Of a stretch of DNA of 64,000 nucleotides, positions 60,298 to 64,000 are shown in pieces. A model generated the notes under the pieces. That model saw only the letters and a list, made by a program, of their open reading frames with translations, had not been told where the DNA came from and searched no databases. Both the position numbers and the translations under genes were made by a program. The DNA lies in contig ONZJ01000002.1 in assembly GCA_900313005.1 (NCBI GenBank), forward strand, positions 3,259,909 to 3,323,908, in the 5' to 3' direction. Each line of letters opens with the position of its first letter. Position 1 is the first letter of the stretch. The DNA comes from Rhodobacteraceae bacterium EL129 (lineage in GTDB: Bacteria > Pseudomonadota > Alphaproteobacteria > Rhodobacterales > Rhodobacteraceae).

Positions 60298-60984
60298 ATG
60301 TCGGATTACACACCTTTGCCCTTACCTCATCGGCAAGAACTGAGTGATGAAGACGCCCTTTTGGAAAGTGCTGCGTTTCTGGAAGACATGCGCCGACGCC
60401 ACAGCGTGCGCGATTATTCAACCAGGGCCATCCCGGAAGACGTCATTGCCAATTGCATTGCGGCGGCGGGCACGGCCCCAAGTGGCGCTAATCAGCAACC
60501 TTGGCACTTTGCTGCGATTTGTGATCCCAGCATGAAAGCCCAGATCCGGACTGCGGCCGAAGAAGAAGAGCAACGGTTCTACGATGGCGGCGGAGGGGAT
60601 GAGTGGCTGGCTGCGTTAGAACCCATTGGCACAGGCGTACACAAACCGCACCTAACAGACGCGCCCTGGCTGATCGTGGTTTTCGCCCAGCGCTGGGGTG
60701 TCAGGCCGGACGGCACCCGGCAGAAACACTACTATGTGCCCGAAAGCGTTGGCATCGCGACGGGTATGCTGATCACCGCATTGCACAGAGCCGGCCTGGT
60801 GTGCCTCACCCATACGCCCAATCCGATGAAGTTTCTAACCAGTGTTTGCGCCCGGCCTGAAAATGAAAAACCTGTGATGATCTTGGCGGTGGGTCACGCC
60901 TCTGAGACGGCAACTGTGCCCGCTGCTGCGAAAAAGAAAAAAGCGCTGAGTGAGATCGCCAGTTTCTTTCGGCCTGAAGATTAA
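60298..60984 (+). CDS. Nitroreductase-family flavoprotein, iodotyrosine-deiodinase-like
   Basis: A 228-aa FMN enzyme. MRRRHSVRDYSTRAIPEDVI and GTAPSGANQQPWHFAA are the FMN and active-site motifs. The lid EEEEQRFYDGGGGDEWLAAL, followed by HKPHLTDAPWLIVVF, has the glutamate- and tyrosine-rich pattern of iodotyrosine deiodinases, which bind halotyrosines through the lid. A reductive dehalogenase role towards halogenated tyrosines or phenols is plausible in a marine cell, but untested. It ends against the opposite-strand gene with a 4-base stop overlap. Confidence 0.82.
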   Translation: MSDYTPLPLPHRQELSDEDALLESAAFLEDMRRRHSVRDYSTRAIPEDVIANCIAAAGTAPSGANQQPWHFAAICDPSMKAQIRTAAEEEEQRFYDGGGGDEWLAALEPIGTGVHKPHLTDAPWLIVVFAQRWGVRPDGTRQKHYYVPESVGIATGMLITALHRAGLVCLTHTPNPMKFLTSVCARPENEKPVMILAVGHASETATVPAAAKKKKALSEIASFFRPED

Positions 60985-62597
60985 CCGCCCAGATCACCTT
61001 CAAAGTCCACATCCACGGGCGTGTATGACAGGGTCTGAACAGGGGTCATGCGCTCCCATTTGCACACGCTTCGTTCAACGGCATCCGAAAGGGCCTTGGC
61101 GTACCATTCCGCGGCTTCTGCATTGGGATAGCAAAACTTGTCTTCGTCCGGATCAACCTCTTTGCATTTGAATTGCCGCATTCGGTACACACGTATCAAC
61201 GGGCAAAGCACCTGACCGTCCAGATCCGTGAGCACCTCGCGCCAGTCTTCGTTGTGCTCGCCTGTGTTGAACTTTTCCAACCGAATGAACTGACCCATCT
61301 TGTTGTTCAGATGATTCTCGATCTCCCAGGCACCCTGATTGGAATAGGCAATGGAATTGATCTCATATGGGTCTCTGCGCAAGGACGCAGCCATAGTTCT
61401 TGTACCGAACGCAACATCTGCAAACCGGTGCCAGTTGATGGGATCATAAGGTGACACTTTCAGCAGGCGCTTTAGCATGTCGACGTGAATGTCATGCTTA
61501 AGCGGACCTACAGGTTCCGCCATGATGCGTGTAATATCCCCTTCGTATTCAATGCTCAGATGGTATTCCTCTGTAATCATGGTGATCAGGTGGTCGCGAT
61601 TATAGGGATCTGCCTCGAGCATGTGCCACGCGCGTCTTTTGGCACCGCTCAAATGTGTCTCATTCTGAAAATCATATCCGTAGGGCACAGCGAATCTGGT
61701 GTCGAATGCGGCGGCCTCTTCTGGGGCCAGAACGTAGGGCCGGGTCAGATAGTCATAAAGAAATTTCGCATCCTCGGCCCGATCCTCGGCTTGCGTTTCA
61801 AGGATGAATTTTACGCGGTAAGGGGCAAGATGGTCGTCATAGGGATCTTTGATGGCTGGCATGATGGTTGCGGCCCATTCATCCAGTTCATCGCGGTAGA
61901 GGTGTTTCCAGATCACCAGTCTGCAATGGGTCAGCGGGTCAACGCCATAGTCCAAGTTTGGGGCAAAAGCCGCGCAGATGCGTTCTGCCTGAGCAAAACT
62001 GCCGCCCCAGCCTTTGTGTGCCATATGGAGCGCTCGGGTCAGGCTGCCCATGTTGGGATCAGCTTTCATGACCTCGTCCAACACCGCAAAGGCGCGGGCT
62101 TTGTTGTGCGTCGTGTTGGCCAACTTGATCACCATATCCGAAGCCCCAATCAGACGCGGAGCCGCATCATATGCCGCCGTGGCGTAGGTCCAAGCTTCGC
62201 GGTGAAGCTGCGAATGCAGACGCAGCGCATCGGCGTAGGTGTGTTCGGCCGTGCGTTCCCCGCGGATCAGCGCGCCTGCCTCAAACAGCACTTGAGCCCG
62301 CGCCACGTTTGCGTAGGGCGAGGACGGATGGCGCGCGACCCATTTTGCAGAAAAAGCGATTACATCGGGATGAGTGCTGTCGAACACGCTGAACAGAGCG
62401 CGCATACCCTCCAGCGTGGCATCCCCGCGCAAGACATTGTCCTGTGCACGATCCAAGAGCTGTTCAACTTGATCGAAATCTTGCGCCATGACTGCGGCTT
62501 GCACCTCATTTGGCGTAACAAGCGGATCTTGTTGTGCAAGCACAGGCGTCGCCTGCCCCAAGATGATTGAAATGACCAATAGAAAGCGGCGCATCAT
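60981..62597 (-). CDS. Secreted DUF4034-like protein, paralogue A
   Basis: An exported protein of about 538 aa. The signal peptide is MMRRFLLVISIILGQATPVL then AQQ. The body is alpha-helical and repeat-like (SPYANVARAQVLFEAGALIRG, AYDAAPRLIGASDMVIKLAN), suggesting TPR-like packing. The C-terminal block has CPLIR, two further cysteines and SVCKWERMTPVQTLSYTPV, matching a block in the next gene. It resembles sequences annotated DUF4034, a call I make with low certainty. It is directly preceded by a homologous gene on the same strand. Function unknown. Confidence 0.6.
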   Translation of the reverse strand: MMRRFLLVISIILGQATPVLAQQDPLVTPNEVQAAVMAQDFDQVEQLLDRAQDNVLRGDATLEGMRALFSVFDSTHPDVIAFSAKWVARHPSSPYANVARAQVLFEAGALIRGERTAEHTYADALRLHSQLHREAWTYATAAYDAAPRLIGASDMVIKLANTTHNKARAFAVLDEVMKADPNMGSLTRALHMAHKGWGGSFAQAERICAAFAPNLDYGVDPLTHCRLVIWKHLYRDELDEWAATIMPAIKDPYDDHLAPYRVKFILETQAEDRAEDAKFLYDYLTRPYVLAPEEAAAFDTRFAVPYGYDFQNETHLSGAKRRAWHMLEADPYNRDHLITMITEEYHLSIEYEGDITRIMAEPVGPLKHDIHVDMLKRLLKVSPYDPINWHRFADVAFGTRTMAASLRRDPYEINSIAYSNQGAWEIENHLNNKMGQFIRLEKFNTGEHNEDWREVLTDLDGQVLCPLIRVYRMRQFKCKEVDPDEDKFCYPNAEAAEWYAKALSDAVERSVCKWERMTPVQTLSYTPVDVDFEGDLGG

Positions 62598-62654
62598 ACT
62601 CTCATTGTTGTGTCTGCGTTTCGGCAAGGTCCGGGTGTTGTGTATCTCAACCAT

Positions 62655-64000
62655 TCAGCCTCCGGTTTCAGCTGGAAGATCGACGGGTACAGGTGAATAA
62701 CTCAACTCCAACACCGGTGAGAACCGCTCCTTCTTGCAAACACCGCGTGCTTTCACATCTGCCCAGATTGCATCAAAGTCAGCTTGCTGAAACTTGGAGT
62801 ACCCGCAGGTACTTGAATGTTGATCCTTGGTGGCGACGCACACTTTTTCATAGAGGCGCTGTGCACGGATAAGGGGGCACGTAATATCATTGTCCACGTC
62901 TTCCGTGACGGCATATCCATCATTCTCAATCTTGCCGAATTGGATGTCTTGCACCAGATCGTATTGGTTCTTTTTCTGGTTCATCAAAGTATGCAGTTCC
63001 CACATACGGTGCTTGGAATAGACCACCGCGTTGATCAGATAGGGGTCCAAATCGATCAGCTCATGTGGCTCTGCTTCATCTTTTAAGTGGCTCCACAGGG
63101 CCCACCAGAGAGTGGACCTATAAGGCGATGACACCAATTGTCTCTGGATCAATTCCCGCTCTTCTTCGGGGGCCAGTGTGATTACCTCATCTGGTTTCAG
63201 GGGCTGGCCCAACGCATTGCGATGTAGGTCCGGAATGAGTCTTATGCGCAGATCATCAATCAGACTGGTGTTGTAGGGGTCATGCTCCAGCTGTTCTCTC
63301 GCTCTCGCGATAGCTTTGCGGTGATGAGCCTCATAGATATAGGGAAATCCGAATTTGCGCGGAATATTTAGGTCAAAAGTCTCGGCGGCCTTGCGCCAGA
63401 CAACACCATCACGTGTCAGGTAATCGTAAGAAAATTGAGCGTCTTCGATCCCACTCCAACCCCAGGAATTCTGGAGGCCGAACATTCGGTAATAGGCCAT
63501 ATCCGGGTTGTCAGTGGTGCCAACAACATCAAAGGCCCATTCTGCCAGATCACGCCAATGATGGTTCGTCCAGGCGTCGAGTTTGCATTCGGTGACCGGG
63601 TCGATCATTGACGGCAGGCCAGGTGCATAGGCTTCACACATGCGCACCGCCTGCTGCGCGGAACCGCCCCAGCCAGGGGCTGACAGCCAAAGCGAACGAC
63701 GCAAGGTGCCCATGTTCGGGTCAGTTGTCATCACGTTTTCAAGGGTCTCGAATGCCGTCATTCTGTTACCTGAACCGTTGGCGAACTTAATGATCGCATC
63801 CGAGGCGGGGATCAGCCGGGGGGCGGCTTCATACGCAAACTCAGCGTGTTCCAGGGCCTTGCGATGCCACTCATAAAACGAACTGATCGAGTCCGGGTAG
63901 GTTTTGCCAATGGTGTGCGAGCCTCGAATGTTCCACGCAATGTCATTAAACAACCACGCTTGCACGATGTGCGCGTAGGGTGATTGTGGATACCGGCGCA
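62655..64000 (-). CDS. Secreted DUF4034-like protein, paralogue B (5' end outside window)
   Basis: The frame is open from 62655 to the window edge, and the visible start codon at 63965 is not the real one, because RRYPQSPYAHIVQAWLFND continues the homologous pattern upstream. The visible 448 residues match paralogue A: SDAIIKFANGSGNRMTAFETLENV against its SDMVIKLANTTHNKARAFAVLDEV. The C-terminal block has CPLIR, CVATK, CGYSK and GVCKKERFSPVLELSYSPV, keeping the four cysteine positions. Both end in GG. They are probably tandem duplicates that have diverged strongly, both exported. Confidence 0.6.
   Translation of the reverse strand, partial: RRYPQSPYAHIVQAWLFNDIAWNIRGSHTIGKTYPDSISSFYEWHRKALEHAEFAYEAAPRLIPASDAIIKFANGSGNRMTAFETLENVMTTDPNMGTLRRSLWLSAPGWGGSAQQAVRMCEAYAPGLPSMIDPVTECKLDAWTNHHWRDLAEWAFDVVGTTDNPDMAYYRMFGLQNSWGWSGIEDAQFSYDYLTRDGVVWRKAAETFDLNIPRKFGFPYIYEAHHRKAIARAREQLEHDPYNTSLIDDLRIRLIPDLHRNALGQPLKPDEVITLAPEEERELIQRQLVSSPYRSTLWWALWSHLKDEAEPHELIDLDPYLINAVVYSKHRMWELHTLMNQKKNQYDLVQDIQFGKIENDGYAVTEDVDNDITCPLIRAQRLYEKVCVATKDQHSSTCGYSKFQQADFDAIWADVKARGVCKKERFSPVLELSYSPVPVDLPAETGG

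Noticed and set aside
1..64000. tRNA, rRNA, CRISPR, prophage or IS elements
   Set aside because: I looked in the intergenic gaps and for repeats and transposase or integrase motifs and found none that I can support.

Overview
The window looks like the chromosome of a marine Rhodobacteraceae (Roseobacter-group) alphaproteobacterium. This rests on moderately high GC, short gaps, many ATGA and TAATG stop/start overlaps, a GlpSTPQV-type ABC operon with its DUF2160 partner, the SDR-uvrC-pgsA-moaD-moaE order, an MbfA iron exporter behind an Irr-type ICE box, TRAP and polyamine-type ABC transporters, and an ALDH16 enzyme. I see no tRNA, rRNA, CRISPR array, prophage or insertion sequence.

Layout. 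1-1943 (+): end of a DeoR-type regulator and a sulfatase-superfamily hydrolase. 1946-3488 (-): an orphan BlaI/BlaR1-like pair. 3553-9608 (-): a complete GlpSTPQV-like ABC importer with a repressor-like palindrome inside its promoter, followed by a Na/Pi symporter and idi. 12267-17162 (-): a tightly coupled three-gene module (DUF2235 hydrolase, M4-like metallopeptidase, ComEC-like MBL hydrolase) that I cannot assign to any known system. 17372-30954: an amine uptake and oxidation locus, with a Tat-exported monoamine oxidase divergent from a polyamine-type ABC transporter, a BetI-like repressor, two trimethylamine-dehydrogenase-like flavoproteins with altered substrate pockets, a ferritin-like protein, a small Cys-containing membrane protein, an Old Yellow Enzyme-type demethylase-like protein and a small barrel protein.

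31576-37565 (-) joins deoxynucleoside catabolism (deoB, deoC, ALDH16) to moaE, moaD and pgsA, with uvrC and an SDR upstream. 40576-44299 (-) holds a Ca/Na antiporter, an unlisted 56-aa zinc-ribbon-like membrane protein, an S49 peptidase and a YadG/YadH-like ABC exporter. 44547-54025 is mixed housekeeping and metabolism: SGNH lipoprotein, CoxG, DMT permease, CaiB-type CoA transferase, WYL regulator, ICL/PEPM enzyme, IalB-like protein, smpB, sseA and tyrB.

54035-54893 (-) pairs a TetR regulator carrying a C-terminal cysteine cluster with a 50-aa secreted protein, preceded by three 16-bp operator-like palindromes. 55034-58098 (-) is a complete TRAP transporter. The right end holds mbfA, an AEC permease, an iodotyrosine-deiodinase-like nitroreductase, and two tandem secreted paralogues with conserved cysteines; the second runs off the window.

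The best candidates for undescribed biology are the DUF2235/metallopeptidase/MBL module, the double TMADH-like amine locus with its two accessory proteins, and the Cys-cluster TetR with its operator array. All function calls come from reading motifs by eye; no database search was run.
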